Assembly (NCBI GenBank): GCA_003008705.1
Contig: PDUO01000024.1
Span: forward strand, 623,120 to 687,119
Reading direction: 5' to 3'
Length of the DNA: 64,000 bases
DNA from: Pezicula radicicola
Taxonomy: Eukaryota > Ascomycota > Leotiomycetes > Helotiales > Dermateaceae
In this document: piece after piece, positions 12,524 through 25,100 of the stretch
Numbering within the stretch: the first letter of the stretch is position 1
How the letters are laid out: every line of letters begins with the position of its first letter
Program-made: the position numbers and the translations under genes
Notes under the pieces: model-generated
What the model was told of the DNA's origin: nothing
The model's input: only the letters and a program-made list of their open reading frames with translations
Database searches by the model: none

Positions 12524-15030
12524 CTTTTTGTCTTGTATGTAATAACTCTCTGCTTTTTTCCCTTCAATATCTGTAGCTAAAACTACCCGCAACGATTACG
12601 AAGTCAATAAATGCTACTGTTTATATTCCAGGATTTTTATTTCTATTAAACACATTTGTTGTTATTTTAGGGTGCGGTTCTACGTCGATTTCATACAATA
12701 GTCATGAGATGTCGGTTTGACGCGCTAAAGCCCCTATCTTCTAAGGAGACATTGGCAAGAGAACCACTGTAGCGATAACTCTTCTACTATGTACTAGGCT
12801 GACAATATAGCCTCTTAGCAATCAAGTAGTCAAGTCTATCTATTAAGCACTAGATAATTACGAAGTTAGTAAAGCGCGACAGTTTGGTAGAAAACTTAAT
12901 AAGAACACCTGCCTAATTGTTAAATGCCTTTCCTACTTTAATATGTCACCCCTAGTCATTGCATCTCATAAGCAATTATCAAAACCAAGTCAATAAAAAG
13001 ACTGAGTTCTCTATGACTCTATCATCTACATAGTCACTAGCTCACAGCTACAATAAAAGAAAATTCGACCTAACAAATACTTCGATGACATTTTACATAC
13101 AAGAGTCAAGAATGGCAGATCTCACTCAATTATTTCTTTCCGCAGGGCTGCGATAATCTTAGACAGTATCGTCCCTAATTTTCTCGTCAGGAAACGAGTG
13201 TATTGAGCCTGGTAGTCACTAGACATGCAAACCTTAGGTTTCAAATGTGCTGAAAAATAATATTATTTTCATTTTCTAGCTATCTCTTTCCTAAGTTAAT
13301 AGAGTGTAAGATGTGGAAACTAATAGTTGCTGGCTTTCTAAGATTCTTGGGTCACTGAAATAATATGGTAATAAGTTTTAATAGAGGAGTCTATAAGTTA
13401 TTGGATAATAATATAACATCATAAAGATATTGTAATAGCAGGGGAGGACTGTACTAATGAGTATATGAATCACTTAAATCATACAAACGCCTGTGAATTC
13501 AGGAATTCTAGCAAATCAACTCACCTTTCCTGAGTAACTTACTTGATTTGAGTAACCCACATGTTCGGTAATCTCTTTTACTGAACTGATCCACCCAGCC
13601 GAAGCAAGTTAAATTACCACTCAGTAAAGAATTCTTGAAATTAAGCGACTCGAGGACTTGTCGGCCTAGAACTTCCTCACACCCAACTCAGGGGACTCGA
13701 ATCCTGACCCTTCTACACAACCTTAAGAATTCATGGCAGGTGACCTGTTTCACAAGAGACAACGGTAGCATGTACCTTCCTTTTCCGTACTCGTAGCTCG
13801 ATTTCTTTGCATAGTCTTGCGCATAAGTGATGAAGTTAATTGCTTCAGTCAGCCTTGAAAAGCCACACGAATGAGTGCGGTTTTTAAATTAAATTCTTCA
13901 CTAGAAAGGTGAATAGTTGGACGACTTCACCTGGTTTAAGGTTGGATGGAATGTAGCTAGTAAACCATGCACTTTATCGTACGGGCCGCGCCTCAATGGC
14001 GCTGATGAAGTGAACCGGGCTACAGTATATTTGAGAAATATACGTAAGATAACTTAGTGTAAAGGGAAGAGAGTGGTGTGCCATCAAGTGCACAGTAAGC
14101 AGAGGTAGTACCAAAGATAGGGTAAAAGTATTAGAGGAAGGAATGGGTGTGCTCTATAAACTGCCCGGAGGCTCCATTCTAAAATAGTTACATGCGGAGT
14201 AATGTTGCCCCGCCCCGAGGCTGCAAACGCTACGCCCGTATCCTATCACATTAGTTCGAATAGATAATGCGGCTTCGTTTTACACTGCTGTATCTTTATT
14301 CAACGCTGCAACGAATTGCCACAGAGACCTGGATTGAATACACAATTCGGTCATGCTGGAAATAAGACATTGATCCTTTTTGAGACAGCAACACAATACC
14401 AACGGCCTAAAATTATGAGGTATGTTATGGAAATTACGTTCCACGGTCTACTCATTCCAATTGTGGTTCGTTTGCTTGCTAGAAGGTGGCGGTTAGCTGA
14501 GTGAAACTTTATTGTAATTAAAAAACATAGCATACCAAGTGATTTCGCTTTCATGAGTAAGTTTAAACAAGGTTGAATTTCGTAGTCGTATTTTACAACT
14601 TAGGGTGTTTGTCGAAGAAATGAATTCCAAATGAGTCCTACTGTAATTGAATTGGTCACACTACTGGTAGCCCCTCTGTCCCGTTCGAGATAAGCGAGCC
14701 TTTGGTCTAGCAACAATTAGACTAACTAAAATACCATGTCTCTGACTGAGACTTAAATTCAATGTTTGTTAGTAGAGCTCTTCATTTAAGCTTCGAATAC
14801 CACTGAAGAGGATTTTTGTATCTGAAAAAGGAATTAGAACCGTCCTCGAAATCCATTTCAGAGCACAAGTAACAAGAAGCCGATAAAATTCAGAAGTGTA
14901 TTTACACTAAAGAATACCTCATACTCTAAATATCTTCATATCTTAATGACTCATTTATCAAGATCCATTCCATCTTTATCTGCCTTGTACAGAATAAATC
15001 CACGACACACCTGAAAGATTAGATAGCGAG
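12524..15030. other. Intergenic, no supported gene
   Basis: Mostly AT-rich. Near 13640-13760 the minus strand carries GGATTCGAGTCCC, which resembles a tRNA/SINE B box, but no cloverleaf can be formed. Near 13541 the motif ACTTGATTTGAGTA occurs and is repeated exactly near 53744. No gene is supported. Confidence 0.45.
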
Positions 15031-16775
15031 CTATAGGTACGCGGTTTCAGCGAAACCTAGCGCATCATTAACAATCCTGTAGTATTCTTCCTCCATCCTA
15101 TCAGTAACTGGACTTTTCCCATTTATGTAATGCCACAAGCGACTCAACTCATATACCTTCCTGGTGGGCTTCTTGCGGTGTCTCGTCACATCTTCAAGTC
15201 CATTTATTCCATCGAATTCATTTGATGTCAAGGTCTTGAGCGGATTGGCCTCGTCGGTAGAGTCATCATTGGCCTTTTTAAACTGCGTATTGTAGTGTGC
15301 TGCCTCCAGAGTTTCACGACGGATCGAAAATTCGTCTTCCGGTTGAAGTACAACCTCATCGTTCATGAAGTCGCCATTTCGAAGAGCACGGACTCCGGTT
15401 TTGTTTTTGTTGAGCGGAAATATGTTATCCAAGTAGTGCTGGTTGAACTGATGACCGGACCCGTCTCGCTTGAAAACACGGCCCATGTAGCAATTGTGGT
15501 GAACCGGAAACGTGGATGAATCGGAAACTCCGTTGAAATGTAAGACGCCCCACTGAGAGACAAAATCGCCTGTATTGGCATAGTGTTCGATGTAGCGGAT
15601 GCTCTTGGGGTTAAAAGTGGCGCGCTGACCACCGCTATTTCCTTGGGGACCAGACCTCCTATTGAGCTCAGGCTTGTCTGTACCGCTCGCTCCATTCTGA
15701 TAGGAGTTGTCAATTTCCTTTGTGGTATCATTTGCCTTCGAGGTACTCATTGTCTTTGAAGTGCCGCTGGTCTCTAATATACCGTTCTTCTGTTTGGAAT
15801 GCTCACGGTCGCCTTTGGTGCGCTTAGGTAGACTAGATGCGTGTCTAAGAGGATTGTTGAAGTGGTTTGCAGCATTTCCAAAGGTGTATACTTCGAGTTT
15901 TTGAAGTAGATCCTGGGCAAGCTCGTCGAGAAGCCAATCGATGATCATTCCACCTTCAATTCCTCCTTGGCTGTGGAGTATAAAGACCACCTTTTTGTAC
16001 TTTGGGTTACACAATGCTTGTTTGACCGCCAGGTAGCACGTCCGGATGTCATCCGTTGCATAGTTGAAGGTACGTTGGACGAGACACTCTATTACGTCGA
16101 ATACTATGCCCGCCCTATATAAAATATAAGTTTGTGTTCTGATTTGCTATAAGAAAGCCTTGTGAAGACTTACGTTGGGTTGTGGATACCCTTAACACTC
16201 CGTCCAAAAGTCAAAGCCAACCTGTCAACATTACTTTGAAGCCAATGACGACTAGTAATTACATCAGTGGTTTGCAGAAATAGAGATGGTTTATATGGAT
16301 CTTACCCGACAGCAACACCATTGAGAAAGATCCAATGTTCTGACTCGTGTTCAGGCTGGTACTCAATGCGCACCCTAGAATGGCAAGGCCGTTGTGGATC
16401 GCCGTTTAGAAGATAGCAAAACAAATAGTTTAGCGTAAGAACGGTGGCAACATAGAGGATAAACCATCCTAGGGGAAGTACAAGGAATAATGGAATCGAG
16501 CCAAGAAAGGCTAATTGGACAACGATGAGAATGACGTGTAGGAACATGTCGTGGATGTTTCCCCATGTTAAAGATAGCTCATCCCACTTGTCGACCCCCT
16601 TGTGGGTGGGGATCACTGGAACAACAATACCAGGAAGATAGAAGAATAATCGAAAGAAGAGCAATATGTCGGAGATCAACAGTGGTATTGGTTTACTCGT
16701 ATACTGGAGGGGTGCAGAGTCTTCCCCACCCTGCTGCTCCGTCCTGAAATTTCCTCTACGGTCTTGGTGCCCCAT
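15031..16775 (-). CDS. Membrane-anchored alpha/beta hydrolase-like protein
   Basis: Exons are 16775-16306, 16251-16174 and 16114-15031, with introns of 54 and 59 nt; the intact frame gives 543 residues. The N-terminal half has hydrophobic segments around residues 35-55 and 75-110 (ISDILLFFRLFFYLPGIVV; LHVILIVVQLAFLGSIPLFL), so it is probably anchored in an internal membrane. The hydrolase core has a lipase-type nucleophile elbow, VVFILHSQGG, with Ser near residue 231. It is preceded by a strand-helix order typical of the fold (HWIFLNGVAVG; ATDDIRTCYLAVKQAL). After the elbow comes a low-complexity insertion (about 265-325), then IEHYANTGDFVSQWGVLHF, which probably contributes the acidic and His positions. 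Substrate is unknown. Splicing restores a continuous frame through conserved-looking sequence. The longer upstream open frame to 17033 was not used because MGHQ at 16775 is the first ATG consistent with a compact N-terminus. Confidence 0.8.
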
Positions 16776-17962
16776 TATTGGAGATTGTGTAAGACGGAAG
16801 AAAATGAAAAAAGTAAAATATGGATAGACAGGCCAACGGTTGAGCATTTCAGTACTATATACGAAAGACGTATCTCTCAGTACGGTTAATTCCAAATTGA
16901 AATTACTCAGCCGGAGTTCTCCAAGCCAATCATGCGGAATTAGTCTTACCTTTCCACAAAAGATGTAAATGACTCCACGAACATCGTAAGTGTTACGAAT
17001 TAGGGAGAAATGAAAGCGGCACTTGAGTATCATACATTCTGAGTCTATTGGTCAGGAATGATAAGAAATTAAAAAAAAAGTTAAGCGAGGAGGCGTAAAC
17101 GAGTCTGCTAAAGAAGTACGTTTGGAGTTAGAGTGCTTCATCGATGTATCCTAGAATGTTTTCTTGTAGCCAAGAATGATACAAAAAAAAGGGGGGGNGG
17201 GGTTCCTTTTTGCCGAGGAGGTTCGGAACTTCTAGCTAGATAGAGGCTCTGCCATTCCTTCCTGGGTAATGAAATTAAAGTTAAAGTGTACCATATTCGT
17301 GCCCGGTACCGATCGCATCTTACGACGTGCATCCCAGAACTTGGCTCGGCCAGGAATTATTAGAACTAAACTGTTACGAGGTAGAAAGAAGTAACATGTG
17401 CTAGGCATAACTTGATAACAGAGTTACAAAGTACAAGCTGAATGTACGTTTGCAGAAACGACTCGTGGAATTTAACCAACGCAGGTATGAAAACCGTTGG
17501 GTATCACATGCCTAAGCGCTGCTCGCAAGCATAGCAATTAAGTGTAAGTTTCCGTGGCACATTTCTCTCTAAAATGATAAGAAATGTGGAGAGTAAACAT
17601 AAGGGAGAAGACGAAAGTTTTATGAACTGAAGAGTTAAGGCACGTAGTACGTCATACCGTAGCTGAGGGCTGCGAGAAAAATAAGACGTGCTCGTGAACG
17701 CGGCATGAAAACTCTCATCAAGATAAACGAAAAAAGCATGCGAACGTCAAACTTACAAAGTACCCAGGGAAAGAAATTCGCATGTGTAATTTTTATTCGG
17801 TTAAAAAGGACATATAAATAGTATCCCCGAGGTGAGAACTACGAACTATCCCATATAATCTTTCTGTCTACAGATTGTATAATATCGGTTTCCTGGACTT
17901 AAATGTCCGCTACTCTTTGATTCTTTTCTGCTAGCAATAATTTCCACTCCCATACTCCCAAA
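16776..17962. other. Divergent intergenic/promoter region
   Basis: This stretch lies between the divergently transcribed hydrolase-like gene (-) and the GMC fusion gene (+). It contains a poly-A/poly-G run with the single ambiguous base of the window at 17198, which suggests an assembly weak point. No gene is supported. Confidence 0.5.
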
Positions 17963-20900
17963 ATGGCACCTTCTGTGCTTCCAGACGGAAAGACCGACGA
18001 CAAGAACGGTTCGGTTGAGATTGGTTATTCTAAAGGTCCGGAGGACAAAATTGCCGAACTCAAAAAGGCAAATGCAATCAAAAACAAGCAAAAAGCAGCA
18101 GAAGTAACTGATGACACAACGTACGGCTACAAGACCAGTGCTCCTGGGGGTCCCAAGTCCACAGGAGCAGCCAACATCCAAACATACTCAGATGATCCTA
18201 GCCTCAAGAAGTTCCCGAGAATCTCAAGACCGGTTGAGCTTATGCGAACCAGCTATGATGTTGTTGTCATTGGATCTGGATATGGGGGTGGTGTTGCAGC
18301 CAGTAGAATGGCCAGAGGCAAGCAGTCGGTTTGTCTCCTTGAACTTGGCAAGGAGAAGTGGCGTATGTTTCCCCTCTATAATCGTCCGTGATAACTTTCT
18401 GATTGTCATAGCTGGAGAGTATCCATACAAGTTGAAGGATGCAATGAAAGAATTGCATGTTTCTGGAGAATTTGCACCGGGAAGGATGACAGGTGCTATG
18501 GTCGAGGGAGGTGACCCAACTGGTCTCTACCACTTAGTCGTTGGCAAGGGACAGAATGCATTCATGGCCAATGGACTTGGGGGGACCAGCTTGTTGAATG
18601 CAAATGTTTTCCTTGAGGCGGATAGTAGGACATTGAAAATGGATGTGTGGCCAAAGGAATTGAGGGACGACAAAGAAGCATTAATGCCTCGTAAGTGTCT
18701 CAAAAGCTTATTGTCTTTTCATTAGCTAACACAATGACCTCTAGACTACGAGCGTGCTCGCCGGGTCCTTCAACCCACCGAATATCCAAAGGACTGGCCT
18801 GAACTTCCCAAACTCAACATGCTACAGAAGCAAGCAGAGGCTCTTGGTTTAGGCGACTGTTTCTATCGAGTTCCTCAAACAACTCGATTTGTCGACGGTC
18901 CAAACAGCACTGGTGTTGAGATGCAGGCGTCTGCCTTGACTGGAATGGATTGCACCGGAGTTAATGATGGTAGCAAGAGCAGCACGCTCGTTAACTACTT
19001 AAGTGATGCTTGGAATTGGGGCGCAGAGCTTTTCTGTGAAACCGAAGTTCGATATATCAAAAAAGCACCAAAAGGAGATGGATACCACGTCTACTTTGCG
19101 TGGCATGGAAACAAGCGAGCCAAGTTCAGGGGCGCCTTCTATGAAGATCTCATGTGGGTTCATGCCAGGGAATGTGTGTTCCTTGGAGCGGGTGCTATTG
19201 GGTCAACCGAGATACTGCTTCGTAGCAAGGAGAGAGGTTTGCCCATGAGCGACAAAGTTGGTACCGGAATGAGTGGAAACGGCGATATTCTGGCATTTGG
19301 ATATAACAATATGAACAAGGTTCACAGTATCGGACGAGAGTATCCATCCCCTGAAAGACCTATTGGTCCAACGATTACTGGTGTTATTGATTGCCGCGAG
19401 AACGCAGTCAATGTCTTGGATGGATTTGTGATCGAAGAGGGCGCTGTACCCGAAGCACTTTCCAATGTCTTCCAGGCAATGCTAGAATTAATGCCTGGAA
19501 AGATATATACGCCAGGCCTGACACCACTGGAACAGGTTCGTAAGACTCTGGCTCGTGCTGGAAGCCGGATCCTAGGTCCTTATTACCGCTTTGGCAGTAT
19601 CGAGAGAACTCAGACATATCTCATCATGAGTCATGACAGCAACCAAGCAACCCTAACCTTGAAGAAAGGCAAGCCCGTCTTACAGTTCGAGGGTGTTGGT
19701 CGAAGTGCTCATGTTCAACATTTGAACAATATCCTAGCTCAAGCTACAGCCGCCACCGGTGGTACATTTGTTAATAGTCCTTTCTACTCACTCTTGGGCC
19801 AACAAGAGATTACAGTCCACGCCATCGGTGGTGCCTGTATGAGCCGTGACGGAACTGGAAACGAGGGTGTGACCTCGAATATAGGCGAAGTGTTCACCGG
19901 GAAGACGGATGAAGTTCATCGTGGTCTCGTCGTATGTGATGGATCTATTGTCCCCACCGCGTTAGGAGTTAATCCTTTCGCAACTATCACAGCCCTGGCT
20001 GAAAGATCAGTTGGTCTCATAGCCAAAGACCATGGAATCCAAATAGATTATGACACGAAGAATGGTAGTATTGATTTGTTCGGCAAGCCAGCCAAAGCCG
20101 AGAATATTAAACATCAGAAAGAGGGCATCGACATGGAGGACGATTGCGAAACAGAGGATGTGGCTCAATGGAGTGTCGATGCCGTACAGTGTATGATCAA
20201 TGACGCCAAGTCGAACAAGACCGAGGGAATTGGTTTCACTGAGATCATGAGTGGATTTATCCACATGGATTTGGATAATGAGCCAGTAGAGGACTTTGGA
20301 GTCGCTTCAAGCATTGCAAAATCTGGCTGTGAGGCAGCGCGTTTCTTTTTGAGTGTAAAGTCCTGGAACACCGACAGAAGTAAGTTTCAATTACTTGAAG
20401 TGAGTCGGGTGCGTTGCTGACAATTGTAGTGGTTTCGCGGGGGAGTCATTCCGCCTTACTGACTGGTACTTTTACCTGCTCTAAACTTGATGGCCCTCTC
20501 ATCGTTCATCGAGGAGGATTCCAGTTGTTCAATAACGACCCAAGAACACCCGACACCAAAAACCTGACATACAACTTTGAAATGACTGATACTCGACATA
20601 ACAAGTATCTTTTCAATGGTTACAAAGTTGTGAACCCATCTGTTGCTTTCGATCCCCTCAAGTTCTGGAAAGCCACCTCTACCTTATACGTCACGATCAC
20701 TCGTTACAGTGATAACAAGGTCATTGGCCGTGGCACCCTACACATCCAACCTCGAGACTTCGGAGCGGAGGTTGTAACTCTTCAGCCAACCGGAAATACT
20801 ATTATCAAGAAAGGGTTTTCAACTGCGCAATTCCTCACATATTTCGTAAAGCAATCTGCTGGTCTATTTTTTGCTCCTCTAAACATCCTGCAATGGCCAA

Positions 20901-22109
20901 CAGCGACATATAACGGTTTCATCAACGTCGTCACACCAACGATGACAACAGAAATCATTGCCTCCGATCGAGTCATGTCAACTCTGCATTACTGGAAGCC
21001 TTTGAAGGAGTCTGCTGATAAGACTTCTTATGAAGGGATGTCTGCTGAAGAGGAAAATAAAGCACCTACCATTCTCTTCATTCCTGGTGCAGCAGTTGAT
21101 CACCAAATATTTGCATTGCCCACCATTAAGAAGAATGCTGTTGACTACTTCCGAGAGAAGGGCTACCGTATCTACTGCGTCACTCACCGTGTAGGAAAGA
21201 CTATGAGCGCTTCCAAGGGCTACACAGCTTTCGATGCACGTCTTGATATCGTAGCAGCTTTAACGTATATTACTGATGACCATGAAAAACAACAACCAGG
21301 ATTAAAAGAGCAGGTATACGTCATTGCACACTGTGCTGGATCAGTTGCACTTTCCAGTGGTCTGCTTGATGGTACTATCCCTGCCAAGTTGATCAAGGGT
21401 ATCACAGCTTCGAACGTCTTCATGAACCCAAAGTTCGCTCGCGTCAATATGCTCAAAGCTAGCGGTCCGATTGGCTTAAACACTGTGTACAACAAGCTCA
21501 TCGGTTCTTGGTTCAACTGCTCCTCAAGCACCAACGATACCTACATCCAGCAAGCTCTCAACCAAGCTCTTCGCTTCTATCCAGTTGGGAATACAGGCGA
21601 GATCTGCAATTCTGTTGTCTGCCACAGAAGCTCGCTTGTCTTTGGCCGGTAAGAAATCCTTGCCCAGTGATGAAGATTTATTAGCTAACCAACGAACTTC
21701 TAGTCTATGGTCACACAGGAACTTGAACTCAGCAACCCACACCCAACTTGCCAATTTCATAGGAGGAACATCAATGAACTCCCTCGGCCACCTAATGCAC
21801 GAAGGTAAAAATGGATACGTGACAGGCAATGGACCTCTATACACCAATCTGGTGACCCCCCTCAACATATCACGTTTCAAAGATATCAAAATATTCTTCA
21901 TCCAAGGCATGGAGAATGCTGTTTACCAACCTTCTAACACCGATGTTTCATATACGACTTTGAGGGATCAAAATGGTCCTGATAATTACGGACGACATAT
22001 CTTTAATGGTTATGGTCACCTGGATTGTTGGATGGGTGATAAAGCTCACAAAGATATCTACCCAACTGTCTTGTACGAGGTTGAGAAGGTTATGAGGCCT
22101 CGCAAGTAA
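17963..22109 (+). CDS. GMC oxidoreductase (cholesterol-oxidase-like) fused to alpha/beta hydrolase
   Basis: Exons are 17963-18362, 18412-18690, 18745-20379, 20430-21648 and 21704-22109 (introns 49-55 nt), giving 1312 residues. Residues about 95-680 form a GMC flavoprotein with the FAD Rossmann motif VVVIGSGYGGG (Gly at 104-110), GLGGTSLLNANV, ECVFLGAGAIGSTEILLRS, HAIGGACMS, and DGSIVPTALGVNPFATITAL. The last is the signature around the active-site Asn of cholesterol oxidases. A linking region of about 100 residues and a second, beta-rich domain (about 775-900) follow. The C-terminal alpha/beta hydrolase starts with ILFIPGAAVDHQIF, has a nucleophile elbow AHCAGS with Cys at residue 1073, and a late GYGHLDCWMG with the likely catalytic His. 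No clear signal peptide is seen. The probable substrate is a sterol or sterol ester, by inference from the GMC family. Confidence 0.9.
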
Positions 22110-25100
22110 TGGGGGTGGAGAACTAGAAGTTTTTGTTTTGTCTAGTATATTATCAGATTTTCCATTGCATTATCTTTGACATGTTTGTTTTCTCCTTGTT
22201 AGTTTTATAAAAGCTAAAAAGTTTACACTTGTCAACTCCTAATATGTTAAATACAATTATTTTCTTATCAGTATTGTGTGATCTAGTAAGAATTCTCATA
22301 AGTCATAAAACCCACTCCCTAATTCTTCCTATCCCGAGGAAAGTGTACCAGTTTTGAACAATAGCTTCCAATAATACCTCGGAGTTTGCCATAAAGAAAA
22401 AAAGAAGAAAATATAATACATCTCTCCATTTCCCCACGTCAATGCTTTTTCTTATTTTTAGAAAAAAAAATCGCATCTGTGCCGAAGTTTTGATCTTCTT
22501 GCACCGGCTGAGAATCTTAAAGTTCGTGGTCTAGTATCAATTACCTCAAAACCTTCAATAGCATTCATGAAGAAACTTCGAGTGAATAAGCATAACACCT
22601 AGGCTGTACTATTTAAGGGGAAAGCCTTTTGATAGAGATCTTGGTAAATCATGTACAGCTACTTGTCTCGCATAAATGCTTGGTTGGTCTCGATATTACT
22701 ACAATGTTTGTTGTCACAAGAGGAAATCGGACTCTAGAGGCTGGTTTTCAGAGGTTAAAAAGAAGGTAATATTGTATGAATTAGGGAGCCAAAGAATTGG
22801 CCAGATCAGCTCTATATATGGGCTCAGGGAGGCACACTTTTCCGTGACATTTGTTTATAAGATTAGAAACCTTAGTGAAATTATCGGTATAGCATACTAT
22901 AAAAGAAAAAGTCATTACAATTGCCTAAGACTTATACCTAGTTTGGCGTGCTAAAATAAGAGTTACTAATTCTTTGATTTCCACTGCATTTTAATCGGAA
23001 TTAACATTATCCTCTAAGGTAGGCTCTTGCATGTCTTCTCGCCTTAGAACTCTACCGCATATAAACGAAACAAAAACCAAACCAAAGGCGACAAGGTACA
23101 CTGAATGAGACGTGAGTTTGAAATGTCTTAAGAAAATAGGCGGGAGATCCGAGTACATTTCAATGTTGTGTGATATTTCAATTTGTTTGATTCCTCAAGG
23201 AGTAATCGACAAGAAAGAAAAGATAGAAAGTTATTGCTAGTCTACATACTATTGTTATTTATAATTCTTAAATTTCAATAGACTTCCTTCTTCCTTGAGA
23301 CAGGAAGTGAGAATGGTACATTGTCTTAGTATTAACAAGCAATCATTATTTGTAGATGATATCGCATAACATTAAGCAAGACATCTTCTGTTAAATTCGG
23401 ACTCTGCTGTTCTCCTAGTTTATTGACATTACAAAAAGGTCACCTTTTACTTTTTGTATGTTTTGTAGTGTTGCTAAAGCAACGCCCAATCATTGTTTCC
23501 AGCCATGCCAACGTAGAGTTAGTCCTTTTTGTTTTGTTTTTTTGTTTTTTTTTTTTTTGAATGATTCTACATTTGGAGCTGGTGGAAGTCACTATCTCTT
23601 AGATAACTATGCTTATAGTATGTTATTTTACTTAAACTCTTACAAAAGAGCATCCTAGATCCACTAGTCATTAGTGAGGCTGAATTCTAATGTAATATGA
23701 AAATCTAAGCACAAGTTGCGTATGCTCTAGTTCATTTTAACAGCGTAGGTTGCATAGCCTCAACTCTTGTTTTTTCTTCTTCTTCTACTCTATGTGATTG
23801 TAATAATATCGCACAAATGTTTAAAACGCCTCTTGTTCTATCTATAGAAGGAAAATAATAAGACAAGCAGAAAAGATAGCATTAGTACACTTCAAAGAAA
23901 GTAAGTTTAAGCAATACGTTCTAGCTTCTGCAAGGACAGTCTTTGTTTAGTATATTAATAGAAAATTTGTATGTAATAATCGTACGATATACTAGAACAT
24001 TATACAACTTGAGTATGCCAGTATCCTGGGATATGAGCGTAGAAGAGGAGATCTCTTAAGATTTAGGATTAACATTAGGTATACTAGATAACTTATACCA
24101 CTATACCGAAGCTACGTTTTCCAAGCTAGTAAGTAGAACTTTAGGGAAATCTAAGAAGACTTAACTTATGCCAAAGACTTTTGACAACCAGCGTGCCTAT
24201 AACAACAATAACTTGTAGTTAGAATCATATAATAGAATTACAAATAAAATTATATATTATCTTGTTGTAGTTTCTAAACAAAATAAGAGGAATATTAGTA
24301 CTTTACAGGCATATTTATAGAGAACAGAAATACAGTACACATATTGATAAGCCAAAGGCGTGCTTATTAATAAGCTTTATGTAAATAGAAGACTTCCTGA
24401 AGTCAAACGATAGTATAGTACTACTATAAGCTATAAAACGGTAGTAATTAAGTTATATACGACTAGAGTGCTAGTCTAATCTAATATCCTTAATACTATC
24501 TATATTTAACAGCAAGGCGTATAATAACAACAATTTCCTTTCATATTAAATACAAATAAAATCCTACATATCTTATATTACTAACATCCCAATCGCCTTA
24601 AGCAAGCTAAGCAGCTAGCAATATCACACAGTTAAGAAGATCTTGTATACCTACACCAACCTAATGTCCACCGAAACTGGATAACATAGAAGCTCAAAGT
24701 CGTATTTCTTAACTTTACTTACATCCCAAGATCCAGCAACTCCAATGTATTCTTGATTATAAAGCTAGCTAACATAGAAAAGTTCAAAGCAACAACAACT
24801 ACAAAAACTAAGTATATTCTTCTATTCTAGAGATTTCTTACTTCTTAATAATATTAAAACCATCCTCTACACTATTTCCTGCTATACTCAAAAACTAGTA
24901 GGACATGAACGACAAAATTATATGTTTTTAATTGGCGAAATCCTTAGGGTGTCGAATCCCTGTACAAAATGGCAGGCAGGAAACAGTATAAAGGACTCTT
25001 CTTAAAACTTTTAAAAAGTTACTATTAACTATATTAATCCATCATCTACTATATCGCTATATAAACAAAGATTTCTACCAACTATCAAGTACATTCCTAT

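Noticed and set aside
13640..13760. tRNA-derived SINE suggested by GGATTCGAGTCCC on the minus strand
   Set aside because: No matching A box at the right distance, no poly-A or simple tail, and no second copy in the window.
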